This document shows positions 53,291 through 60,617 of a stretch of 64,000 bases of DNA, piece after piece; position 1 is the stretch's first letter; each line of letters starts with the position of its first letter. The notes beneath the pieces are model-generated. The model did no database searches and had not been told where the DNA came from. It saw nothing but the letters and a program-made list of their open reading frames with translations. The translations under genes and the position numbers were made by a program. The DNA is from Streptomyces curacoi (GTDB taxonomy: Bacteria; Actinomycetota; Actinomycetes; Streptomycetales; Streptomycetaceae): contig NZ_KQ947988.1 in the NCBI RefSeq assembly GCF_001513975.1, positions 434,001-498,000 of the forward strand, given 5' to 3'.

Positions 53291-53845
53291 GTGGCAGGCA
53301 GCAGCTCCGGATTCGTGGTGGGGCTGACCGTGGCCGCCCTCGCGACCGTCGGCTTCCTCGCCTACCAGGCCTCGGCCGGCGTCCACGCCGATCTGGGCAA
53401 GCCCGGTGCGAGCAGCTCGCCCGAGGCGGGTACCGCGGGGGCGCCCCACGCCCAGCAGGGCCCCGCCGCGCTGCCCGTCGCGTCCGGTGCCGGGGAACGG
53501 GTCGTGTACTCGCTGGGCGCCGACCGGGTGTGGCTGGTCGGCGCGGGGGACATGGTCAAACGGACGTTCCGCGTGACCCCCGGATCGGTCGACCCGGCGC
53601 CGGGCGTCTACAGCGTCACGTCCCGCTCCAGCGCGGTCACCGGCACCGACGGCACCCCCATCGAGCACGTCGTCCGCTTCACCGACGTGGACGGCATCAC
53701 CATCGGCTTCAGCGCACCCGTCGACGGCTCGGCACCCCAGCCCAACCCGGCCGTGAAGACGGGCGGCATCCGCGAGTCGCGGGCGGACGGCAACGCGATG
53801 TGGGAGTTCGCGACGATCGGACGCACCGTCGCCGTGATCCCGTAG
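53291..53845 (+). CDS. membrane-anchored hypothetical protein, possibly degenerate L,D-transpeptidase-like
   Basis: A 184-residue protein with one N-terminal membrane segment (about 8-28, FVVGLTVAALATVGFLAYQ), a Pro/Ala-rich linker and a beta-rich external domain (VVYSLGADRVWLVGAGDMVKRTFRVTPGSVDPAPGVYSVTSRS). The domain resembles the first strands of YkuD folds, but no HxxxxSHGC active site exists, so any enzyme activity is doubtful. GTG 53291 follows GAGG; a TTG at 53252 is an alternative. It lies between tsaB and a small gene, opposite in direction to the t6A genes. Confidence 0.68.
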   Translation: MAGSSSGFVVGLTVAALATVGFLAYQASAGVHADLGKPGASSSPEAGTAGAPHAQQGPAALPVASGAGERVVYSLGADRVWLVGAGDMVKRTFRVTPGSVDPAPGVYSVTSRSSAVTGTDGTPIEHVVRFTDVDGITIGFSAPVDGSAPQPNPAVKTGGIRESRADGNAMWEFATIGRTVAVIP

Positions 53846-53847
53846 AA

Positions 53848-53890
53848 CGGCGAGGCACCCCTGAGGCGGCGAGGCACCCCTGAGGCGGCG
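53848..53890. repeat. 19-bp tandem repeat
   Basis: Two perfect 19-bp copies (CGGCGAGGCACCCCTGAGG) plus the start of a third directly after the stop of the membrane protein gene. Confidence 0.9.
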
Positions 53891-53939
53891 GGCCATCCCC
53901 CGGAAGACCGCCGCGCTCTCCGAGCAGCCCCGGGACCCG

Positions 53940-54128
53940 CTAGGCCGCCTCGCGGTGTCGCTCGGCCGGCTCAGCCCGCTGCTGCCCGGCCTCGGGCTCG
54001 CGCGGCGGCGTCGAGATCAGGGTGGCGGCGGCGTTCGCCGCCAGCAGGTCCCGCACGGACACCCCGGCGACCGGCGCGTACGGCCGCGGCCGTACCTCGC
54101 TCGGTGCCTTGCTCTCCGATGCCGACAT
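53940..54128 (-). CDS. 62-residue hypothetical protein behind a palindromic operator
   Basis: A small acidic/proline-rich protein, MSASESKAPSEVRPRPYA at the start and VSVRDLLAANAAATLIS in the middle. No family is recognised and there is no signal or membrane segment. The start is well supported by AGGAGGCG seven bases upstream. A perfect 24-bp palindrome lies 27-50 bp upstream of the ATG. It is located between tsaE and a convergent membrane protein gene. Confidence 0.7.
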   Translation of the reverse strand: MSASESKAPSEVRPRPYAPVAGVSVRDLLAANAAATLISTPPREPEAGQQRAEPAERHREAA

Positions 54129-54154
54129 GGACGCCTCCTGGGGCCGGGGGCGGA

Positions 54155-54178
54155 CGTAGTTAGGTAGACCTAACTACG
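54155..54178. promoter_or_regulatory. perfect 24-bp palindromic operator
   Basis: CGTAGTTAGGT and ACCTAACTACG are perfect 11-bp arms around a 2-bp centre. It lies between the promoter side and the ribosome-binding site of the small gene. The TTAGGT/ACCTAA halves recall iron (DtxR/DmdR) boxes, but the spacing is 5 bp too short; a TetR-type dimer would fit the size. No regulator gene is adjacent. Confidence 0.8.
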
Positions 54179-54265
54179 GACTGGGTACCATGTGACCACG
54201 CGCAAGACCGCGATGGCAATATCTTGCCGACGTCTTGTCGGAATGTTCATGCAGGCGGTGCCGGC

Positions 54266-54784
54266 TCAGGCGGCCAGCACGCTCAGGTCCACCGTCGCCC
54301 AGCGCTCCCCGAGCCCGGTCACGGTCATGTGCCGCACCTCGTCGGTCGTGTCTCCGACGGCCCGGTGGATCACGACCTGCAACCGCTCCTCGGTCAGCTC
54401 CTCGACCTTGCCCTCGCCCCACTCCACGACGATCACCGACTCGGGCAGCGAGACGTCGAGGTCGAGGTCCTCCATCTCGTCCAGGCCGCCGGAGAGCCGG
54501 TAGGCGTCGACGTGGACGAGCGGCGGGCCGTCGCCGAGGGAGGGGTGCACACGGGCGATCACAAAGGTCGGGGAGGTGACCGCTCCCCTGACCCCCAGCC
54601 CCTCGCCGAGCCCCCGGGTCAGCGTCGTCTTGCCCGCGCCGAGCTCCCCGCTGAGCATCACGAGGTCGCCGGCGCGCAGCAGCTTGGCGAGTCGGCGGCC
54701 CAGTTCCCGCATCTGGTCGGGAGAAGTGACGGTCAGCTCGATGTCACCCGCGTTGTGCGGTGCTGCTGGTGCTTCCATAGCCAC
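54266..54784 (-). CDS. tsaE: tRNA threonylcarbamoyladenosine biosynthesis ATPase TsaE
   Basis: A P-loop ATPase required for t6A formation with TsaB and TsaD. It has 172 residues; Walker A GELGAGKTT (about 46-54), TSPTFVI (about 70-76), HVDAYRL (about 90) and VEWGE are family signatures. GTG 54784 follows GGAG at nine bases; ATG 54778 is an alternative. Its 5' end overlaps the alpha/beta hydrolase 3' end by 41 bp, suggesting coupling. Confidence 0.94.
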   Translation of the reverse strand: MAMEAPAAPHNAGDIELTVTSPDQMRELGRRLAKLLRAGDLVMLSGELGAGKTTLTRGLGEGLGVRGAVTSPTFVIARVHPSLGDGPPLVHVDAYRLSGGLDEMEDLDLDVSLPESVIVVEWGEGKVEELTEERLQVVIHRAVGDTTDEVRHMTVTGLGERWATVDLSVLAA

Positions 54785-55985
54785 TTACGGTAGCTCCTGC
54801 GGGTACCGCGCCCGCACGGGTGAGCAGGTCGGCCAGACGGTCGGTGACCACTTCCGGGTGCTCCAGCATCACCAGGTGCCCGGCGTCCGGCACCAGGACC
54901 AGCTCGGCGTCCGGCAGCAGATCGGCGATCGCCTCGCTGTGCTCACTGGGCGTGACGAGATCGCCCACCCCGGCCAGGACGAGCACCGGCATGTCCGTGA
55001 AGTGGGCGAGCGCCTCGGTCTTGTCGTGGTCGGCGAAGGCCGGGTAGAACTCCGCGACCACGTCGATGGGCGTCCCCTCGATCATCCGCTCGGCGAACCG
55101 GGCGACGGCCGGATCGACGTCCCGGGACGAGAACGAGTACCGCTTGATGATCCCGGCGAACAGGTCGGCGGTGGCCCGGCGCCCCTTCTCCACCAGCTCC
55201 GCCCGCTGCCCCAGCGCTCTGAGCACGCCCGGCAGAACGCGCCGCACCGCGTTCACGCCGGCGACGGGCAGCCCGAAGTTGACCTCGCCGAGCTTCCCGG
55301 ACGACGTACCGACGAAGGCGGTGGCGACGACCCGCTCGCGGATCAGCTCGGGGTACTGGTCGGCCAGCGCCATCACCGTCATCCCGCCCATCGAGTGGCC
55401 GACCAGCACGAGCGGCCCCTCCGGCGCGGCCGCGTCGATGACGGCCTTCAGATCGCGCCCGAGCTGCTCGATGTCGACGTGGGTGCCCTCCTGCGTCTGG
55501 GCGACGCCCCGCCCGGAGCGGCCGTGGCTGCGCTGGTCCCAGTGCACGGTGCGGACGACACCCCGGAGCGCGGCGCGCTGGAAGTGCCAGGAGTCCTGGT
55601 TGAGGCAGTAGCCGTGGCTGAAGACGACGGTGACGGGGGCGGGGGCCTTGCGTCCGAAGAGCCGCCGGCGCCGCGGGGTGAGGGCGAGGGCGGCCTCGGG
55701 GTCGAGGTCGTCGACCTCGTAGTACAGCTCCGTGCCGTCGTCGGCGTACGCCCTGCCGGGCGTGCCGCGCAGCGAGCCGTACGGTCCCGCCGAGTCCAGG
55801 GCGAGGCGGGCCTTCTGCCGCATGCCGCGGCCCACGGTCATCCGCTCTATGGCGACGCCGGCGGCGGCGCCCGCCGCGATCACGCCTATCGCCGCACCGG
55901 CGATACCGGTCGCCCTGCGCCAGTTCGCGGCCGCCCCCGTGGCGGAGGCGACGGCCGCGACGACCTCCGCGCTGCTCTCGCTCAC
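54744..55985 (-). CDS. alpha/beta hydrolase, membrane-associated
   Basis: A 413-residue hydrolase. An N-terminal hydrophobic segment (about 24-45) is followed by a hydrolase fold with HGYCLNQDSW (oxyanion side), the nucleophile elbow GHSMGG and the catalytic His in DAGHLVMLEHPE; the catalytic acid is probably in VGDLVTP. The substrate is unknown. Its position between alr and tsaE is what I remember of the Streptomyces core, and it overlaps tsaE by 41 bp. Confidence 0.87.
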   Translation of the reverse strand: MSESSAEVVAAVASATGAAANWRRATGIAGAAIGVIAAGAAAGVAIERMTVGRGMRQKARLALDSAGPYGSLRGTPGRAYADDGTELYYEVDDLDPEAALALTPRRRRLFGRKAPAPVTVVFSHGYCLNQDSWHFQRAALRGVVRTVHWDQRSHGRSGRGVAQTQEGTHVDIEQLGRDLKAVIDAAAPEGPLVLVGHSMGGMTVMALADQYPELIRERVVATAFVGTSSGKLGEVNFGLPVAGVNAVRRVLPGVLRALGQRAELVEKGRRATADLFAGIIKRYSFSSRDVDPAVARFAERMIEGTPIDVVAEFYPAFADHDKTEALAHFTDMPVLVLAGVGDLVTPSEHSEAIADLLPDAELVLVPDAGHLVMLEHPEVVTDRLADLLTRAGAVPAGATVSGYGSTSSTAQRG

Positions 55986-56142
55986 GTACCGCTCCTCTTC
56001 GCTGGTCGGGTGGTGCTGGTGTGACGTAGGTGATCGGTGGTGCCGGTGTTCGGTGCGGTGTTCCGCTACGGGTTACCCGTCTCGTTCCTCATTCACATAG
56101 CCGCATGCGCAGGGACGCATCACATGGACGCGTCACATCGGC

Positions 56143-56276
56143 GCATCCGTGGTCAGGTACCTGGTCACATCCGTGGTCAGGTACCTGGTCACATCCGTGG
56201 TCACGTCCGTGGTCACATCCCTGGTCACGTCCGTGGTCGCATCCCGGTCTCGTCCGGGGTCGCATCCGTGGTCGCA
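56143..56276. repeat. 12-bp degenerate tandem repeat crossing the alr 3' end
   Basis: About ten units of a CATCCGTGGTCA-like 12-mer, including two perfect 24-bp copies containing GGTACC (56146-56193). The first part lies in the gap after alr; the last units encode the final residues of Alr (DATPDETGMRPRT). Confidence 0.85.
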
Positions 56277-57430
56277 TTCACATAGACGCGTGGAACGCGC
56301 GTTCCGATCCGCGTGACGATTTCGTACGCGATGGTCCCCGCGGCCTGCGCCCAGTCCTCGGCGGTGGGCTCACCGCGGTCGCCGGGCCCGAACAGCACCG
56401 CTTCCGCGCCCGCCTCGGGCTCGTCCCCGCCCAGATCGACGACGAACTGGTCCATCGCGATCCGCCCCGCGACCGTCCGCCACTTGCCACCCACCAGGAC
56501 CGGCCCCGCGCCGGAGGCGTGCCGCGGGATGCCGTCGGCGTAGCCGAGGGGCACGAGGCCGAGGGTGGTCTCGCCCGGGGTGAGGTAGTGATGGCCGTAG
56601 CTGACGCCGTGGCCCCCCGGTACGTGTTTCACCAGCGCGAGGGACGCCGACAGCGTCATCACGGGCTTCAGCCCGAAGTCGGCCGGGCTGCCGAGCTCGG
56701 GGCTGGGCGAGATGCCGTAGGTGGCGATCCCGGTGCGCACCAGGTCGAAGTGGCTGTCCGGGAGGGTGAGCGTGGCGGGCGAGTTGGCGATGTGCCGCAC
56801 CTCGGGCCGCGCGCCCTGGGCCTCGGCGTACGCGACCATCTCCCGGAAGCGGGAGAGCTGGGCGGCGATGGACGGATGCCCCGGCTCGTCGGCGCAGGCG
56901 AAGTGCGACCACAGTCCGGTGATCCGGATCAGCCCGTCGGCCTCGGCCCGCAGGGCCTCACCCACCAGCTCGGCCCAGTCGTCCCCCGGCTGGCAGCCGC
57001 CCCGCCCGAGCCCGGTGTCGGCCTTGAGCTGCACCCGCGCGGGAGCGCCGGCCTGCCGGGCGGCCTCGGTGACCTCCCGCAGGGCCCACATCCCGCTGAC
57101 CGAGACGTCGAGATCGGCCTCGATGGCCTCCCGCCAGGGCCCGCCGGGTGTCCACAGCCAGCACATGATCCGTACGTCGTCCAGCCCGGCGGCCCGCAGT
57201 ACGAGTGCCTCCTCGGGCGTGGCGGTGCCGAGCCAGGCGGCGCCCGCCTGCACGGCCGCGCGGGCACAGCGCACCGCCCCGTGGCCGTACGCGTCCGACT
57301 TGACGACGGCCATGAGGGCCGCGCCCGGCGCGAGGGCGCGCAGGGTCCGCACATTGGCCCGCAGGGCGGCCAGATCGATCTCGGCGCGGGCACGCAGGGG
57401 CGCGGTCCGCAGGGCTGCTGTCTCTGTCAT
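56225..57430 (-). CDS. alr: alanine racemase
   Basis: PLP enzyme making D-alanine for peptidoglycan. It has 401 residues. The PLP lysine is in VVKSDAYGHG (about 43), and the second-domain catalytic tyrosine is in VSYGHHY, with GYADG following. The last about 15 residues are encoded by a tandem repeat that continues past the stop codon. The gene is followed by the alpha/beta hydrolase and preceded by an L,D-transpeptidase gene on the same strand. In M. tuberculosis alr likewise follows the tsaE/tsaB homologues. Confidence 0.95.
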   Translation of the reverse strand: MTETAALRTAPLRARAEIDLAALRANVRTLRALAPGAALMAVVKSDAYGHGAVRCARAAVQAGAAWLGTATPEEALVLRAAGLDDVRIMCWLWTPGGPWREAIEADLDVSVSGMWALREVTEAARQAGAPARVQLKADTGLGRGGCQPGDDWAELVGEALRAEADGLIRITGLWSHFACADEPGHPSIAAQLSRFREMVAYAEAQGARPEVRHIANSPATLTLPDSHFDLVRTGIATYGISPSPELGSPADFGLKPVMTLSASLALVKHVPGGHGVSYGHHYLTPGETTLGLVPLGYADGIPRHASGAGPVLVGGKWRTVAGRIAMDQFVVDLGGDEPEAGAEAVLFGPGDRGEPTAEDWAQAAGTIAYEIVTRIGTRVPRVYVNATTDATPDETGMRPRT

Positions 57431-57513
57431 CGCGCCCCCAGTGTCTCAGAGGGGTACGACAGCGCCGCCGCGCCGGGGCCCCCACACGTGGCCACCGGTC
57501 CCGGCCACCGGAT

Positions 57514-58737
57514 CTACGCCTCCTGCCGGTGCCCCCACACGTACACCCGGTCGTTCTGCTTCAGCACGCGCCACAGCCGCCGTGCCTCGGCGAGGCGCAT
57601 GTTGACGCAGCCCATCGAGCCGACGGGGCTGAAGATGTTGCCGTAGACGCCGTGGAAGGCCTGGCCCCCGCTGAAGAACTGGGCGTAGGGCATGCGGCTC
57701 TTGTACAGCGTCGACACGTGGTTCTTGTGCCGCCAGTAGACCGCGTGCCACCCGGTGCGCGTCCCGTACCCCTTCCGTCCGCTCCGGATGGGCGCGGGCC
57801 CGAACACGACCTTCTTGCCGTCCTGCACCCAGGTCAGCTGCCGGTCGAGGTCGACACAGGCGACCCGGTACGCCCGCACCGGGCACTTCTTGTCGGCGTT
57901 GGGGTTCTTGCGGGCGGTGACGAGCTGCATGGTGGACCAGGTCAGAGGCCCGGCGAACCCGATGGCGGGCTTGATGCCGTGCTTTTTCTGAAAGGCGCGG
58001 ATGGCCCGGCAGTCGGCGGCCGACTGCTCCCCGTCCACCGGCAGCTTCAGCCACTGCTCGACCTGCCGCTGCCGCGGGCCCGTCTCCTCGCTGCACTTCA
58101 CGCCCCCGAGGGCGTCGATGGGATCGACGTACTCCACGCTGTCGTACGCCTCCTGCGGCGCGTCCTCCGGCTCGACGGCGTCCTCCTCGGCGCTGGGCGT
58201 GTACACCTCCGGCGCCAGCGCCTGGTCGGGCGTGTCCGTCTGCCAGAGCGGGGGCAGGCCCAGGGGGATTCCGGGCACGAGTCCCGCTTGCGGTCCGGAG
58301 TCCGGGGGGACGGGGCCGGCCTGCGGCTCGGAATCCTGCCGCGCGAGTTCAGCCTGCGGCTCGGAGTCCGGGGAGACGGGGCCGGCCTGCGGCTCGGAGT
58401 CCGGGGAGACCGGGCCGGCCTGCGGCTCGGAATCCTGCCGCGCGAGTTCGGCCTGCGGTCCGGAGCCCGGGGGGACGGGGCCGGCCTGGGGCTCGGAATC
58501 CTGCCGCGCGAGTTCGGCCTGGGGCTCGGAATCCTGCGGCGCGAGTTCGGCCTGGGGCTCGGAATCCTGCCGCGCGAGTTCGGCCTGGGGCTCGGAATCC
58601 TGCGGCGCGAGTTCGGCCTGCGGTCCGGAGCCCGGGGGGACGGGGTCGGCCGAGGCGCTGCCGACGGGCAGCAGGGCGGCCGCGGCGAGCACTACGGCCA
58701 TGGTCCTACATGCGATACGTCCGCTGATCATGCGCAC
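57514..58737 (-). CDS. L,D-transpeptidase with 11-residue repeat linker
   Basis: A 407-residue secreted enzyme that makes 3-3 cross-links in peptidoglycan. Signal peptide about 1-31. Residues 32-148 are tandem 11-residue units of the type PQAELARQDSE. A peptidoglycan-binding domain (about 215-265, WLKLPVDGEQSAADCRAIRAFQKKHG) precedes the YkuD domain with the active-site region HGVYGNIFSPVGSMGCVNM (catalytic Cys). The repeat is likely a flexible spacer through the wall. It lies next to alr and acpS, consistent with an envelope role. Confidence 0.9.
   Translation of the reverse strand: MRMISGRIACRTMAVVLAAAALLPVGSASADPVPPGSGPQAELAPQDSEPQAELARQDSEPQAELAPQDSEPQAELARQDSEPQAGPVPPGSGPQAELARQDSEPQAGPVSPDSEPQAGPVSPDSEPQAELARQDSEPQAGPVPPDSGPQAGLVPGIPLGLPPLWQTDTPDQALAPEVYTPSAEEDAVEPEDAPQEAYDSVEYVDPIDALGGVKCSEETGPRQRQVEQWLKLPVDGEQSAADCRAIRAFQKKHGIKPAIGFAGPLTWSTMQLVTARKNPNADKKCPVRAYRVACVDLDRQLTWVQDGKKVVFGPAPIRSGRKGYGTRTGWHAVYWRHKNHVSTLYKSRMPYAQFFSGGQAFHGVYGNIFSPVGSMGCVNMRLAEARRLWRVLKQNDRVYVWGHRQEA
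58294..58623. repeat. ten tandem 33-bp repeats in L,D-transpeptidase gene
   Basis: In-frame 33-bp units encode the 11-residue motif PQAELARQDSE with variants PQAGPVSPDSE and PQAGPVPPGSG. The variants alternate in blocks, indicating past unequal crossing-over. Confidence 0.88.
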
Positions 58738-58838
58738 AGGGAAGCGTGAGGGCCTGCCGGTCGGCAGGTGCCGCGCGGCGGGGTCACTCTTTCGAGGAGC
58801 CGTCTTGTGAGGACCATGCGGACCATAGGGTGCTCGGC

Positions 58839-59210
58839 ATGAGCATCATCGGGGTCGGTATCGACGTGGCCGAGATCGACAGATTCGAGGCGGCGCTGCA
58901 ACGCACACCTGGGCTGGCCGAACGGCTCTTCCTGGACAGCGAGTTGCTGCTGCCCAGCGGCGAACGCCGGGGCGTGGCCTCGCTCGCGGCCCGTTTCGCG
59001 GCGAAGGAGGCCCTCGCCAAGGCGCTGGGCGCACCGGCGGGCCTGCTCTGGACGGACGCGGAGGTCTTCGTCGAGGACAGCGGCCGGCCACGGCTGCGGG
59101 TGACGGGCACGGTGGCGGCACGGGCGGCCGAACTGGGCGTACGGTCCTGGCATGTGTCGCTGAGCCATGACGCCGGGGTGGCGTCGGCGGTGGTGGTGGC
59201 GGAGGGGTGA
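58839..59210 (+). CDS. acpS: holo-[acyl-carrier-protein] synthase
   Basis: Transfers the 4'-phosphopantetheine arm from CoA to acyl carrier protein. It has 123 residues, the usual AcpS size. Motifs: IGVGIDVAEIDRF at the start, FAAKEALAKALG (about 45-56), and SLSHDAGVASAVVV at the end. ATG 58839 is chosen; the frame extends upstream without a good start. Adjacent genes concern the envelope and metabolite repair. Confidence 0.96.
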   Translation: MSIIGVGIDVAEIDRFEAALQRTPGLAERLFLDSELLLPSGERRGVASLAARFAAKEALAKALGAPAGLLWTDAEVFVEDSGRPRLRVTGTVAARAAELGVRSWHVSLSHDAGVASAVVVAEG

Positions 59211-59257
59211 GCCAGGGGTGAGCCAGGTGGGAACCTCCGCCACCGCACACCCTGCGG

Positions 59258-60412
59258 TCAGCAGATCGACTGACCGGTGTTCACCCGGGTGATGTTGCGG
59301 AAGGTGGTGTTCTCACCGCAAGGGCTCTCCCTGATGGCCGAGTTGGTCACCGTCAGGTTCTGGATGGTGATGTCCCTGTTGTTCGGGAACTCCGAGCGAG
59401 CCGCCAGCCGCAGCTCGCCGCCGCCCGAAATGGTGCCGCTCTGCGCGGCGAGGTTCACGTTGTAGCAGTTCTCGATCAGGACCGAGTTGTTGCCGGTGTT
59501 GGAGAGGGTCACCTTGTTGATGACCGCCCCGCCGCTCTCCGAGACGCAGAACACGCCGCGCCCGCCGCCGCGCGCGATGACCTCGCCCACCCGGATGTTG
59601 GTCGGGTAGGAGCTGCCGACCCGTCCGTTGCGGTTGGCCATGCGGAAGGCGGCGTACCCGGTGCCCGTGCCCGCGTTCTCCGCGTCGACCTTGGTGACGT
59701 TGGCGTTGATGGTCTGGTTGAGCAGCAGCCCGGACTCGCCCACGTTCCGCGCGGTCACGGTCCCGATGGTGATGCCGTCGACGCCGTAGGTCTCCACGGC
59801 GTGGCTGGAGGCGCCGGAGACATACACGTTGTCGATCCGGACGTTGCGGGTCCACTGGCTGGTGTCCCCGCGGTTGTCGATGCGTATCCCCAGCCCGCGG
59901 GAGAGACGCATGTCGATCTGGCCGAGGACCACGTTCTGGACGTTGCGCATGAAGATGCCGTACAGCGGGGTGCCGGTGAGCTTGAGGTTCTGGACCTCCA
60001 CGTCCCGAGTGCCGCGTGAGTAGACGGGCGCCTGGTCGCCGGAACCGGTGCCGGTGACGTTGATGGTGCCGCAGACGTCGAGCACCGTGTAGCTCGGCAG
60101 GGAGATGCGCGACCCGGCGGACACGGATCCCGAACCCCGCACCACCACCCGCTCCTTGGCGGTGCGCCCGGCGGTCAGGCTGTTGACGGCGGCCTGGACG
60201 GCGGCCCGCATGTCACCGCCGGTATAGACGGTGCTGCCGCCGCGCCGGGCGGTCCAGGTACTGCCGTTGAGGACGGCCTCGGCCTGGTAGGAGCCTTCGC
60301 CGCAGGCGGCTGCCACGGCGGGGGTGGGGGCGGTGAGAGTACCGACGGCGGTGAGGAGAGCGGTGGCACCGACGGCGGCGAGGAGTGCGGCTCTGCGTCC
60401 CATGAAGGGCAT
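59258..60412 (-). CDS. secreted right-handed parallel beta-helix protein (pectate-lyase-like)
   Basis: A 384-residue exported protein. Signal peptide about 1-35; a short N-terminal region (AEAVLNGSTWTARRGGSTVYTGGDMRAAVQAAVNSL) then about twelve beta-helix coils marked by repeated VQNLKLTG, VRIDNVYVSG, ITIGTVTARNVG, VTKVDAENAG and ITIQNLTVTNS. Four Cys near the ends could form disulfides. It resembles polysaccharide lyases but a catalytic site was not identified. The upstream region has a spaced repeat and a LacI-type palindrome. Confidence 0.82.
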   Translation of the reverse strand: MPFMGRRAALLAAVGATALLTAVGTLTAPTPAVAAACGEGSYQAEAVLNGSTWTARRGGSTVYTGGDMRAAVQAAVNSLTAGRTAKERVVVRGSGSVSAGSRISLPSYTVLDVCGTINVTGTGSGDQAPVYSRGTRDVEVQNLKLTGTPLYGIFMRNVQNVVLGQIDMRLSRGLGIRIDNRGDTSQWTRNVRIDNVYVSGASSHAVETYGVDGITIGTVTARNVGESGLLLNQTINANVTKVDAENAGTGTGYAAFRMANRNGRVGSSYPTNIRVGEVIARGGGRGVFCVSESGGAVINKVTLSNTGNNSVLIENCYNVNLAAQSGTISGGGELRLAARSEFPNNRDITIQNLTVTNSAIRESPCGENTTFRNITRVNTGQSIC

Positions 60413-60425
60413 GACGACTTCCTCT

Positions 60426-60509
60426 CGTCGAACCGATTTCGCCGAACGATTTCGTCGAACCATGTCGCCGGGCGATCGTCGAACCGTTTCGCCGGACGAT
60501 CGTCGAACC
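60426..60509. repeat. spaced CGTCGAACC repeats upstream of the beta-helix gene
   Basis: CGTCGAACC occurs at 60426, 60453, 60477 and 60501 (spacings 27, 24 and 24), each followed by TCGCCG-containing sequence. It covers the leader and promoter of the beta-helix gene. Confidence 0.85.
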
Positions 60510-60518
60510 ACATTCGAC

Positions 60519-60530
60519 TGAATCGATTCA
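60519..60530. promoter_or_regulatory. perfect palindrome TGAATCGATTCA, LacI-type operator
   Basis: A perfect 12-bp palindrome with a central CG, as in many LacI-family operators, located 107 bp upstream of the beta-helix gene start and 88 bp upstream of nnr. No LacI gene is adjacent. Confidence 0.6.
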
Positions 60531-60617
60531 TCCTGTGGGGGTCGGTGAGTTTGGCAAAGGCACGGCAAAGCGTCAATGGATGCGACGAGGTTCGCCGGGT
60601 ACGGGAGACTCGGTCGC

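Noticed and set aside
54155..54178. DtxR/DmdR iron box
   Set aside because: TTAGGT and ACCTAA halves are present, but they are separated by 2 bp instead of 7, so it is not a standard iron box; kept as an unassigned palindrome.
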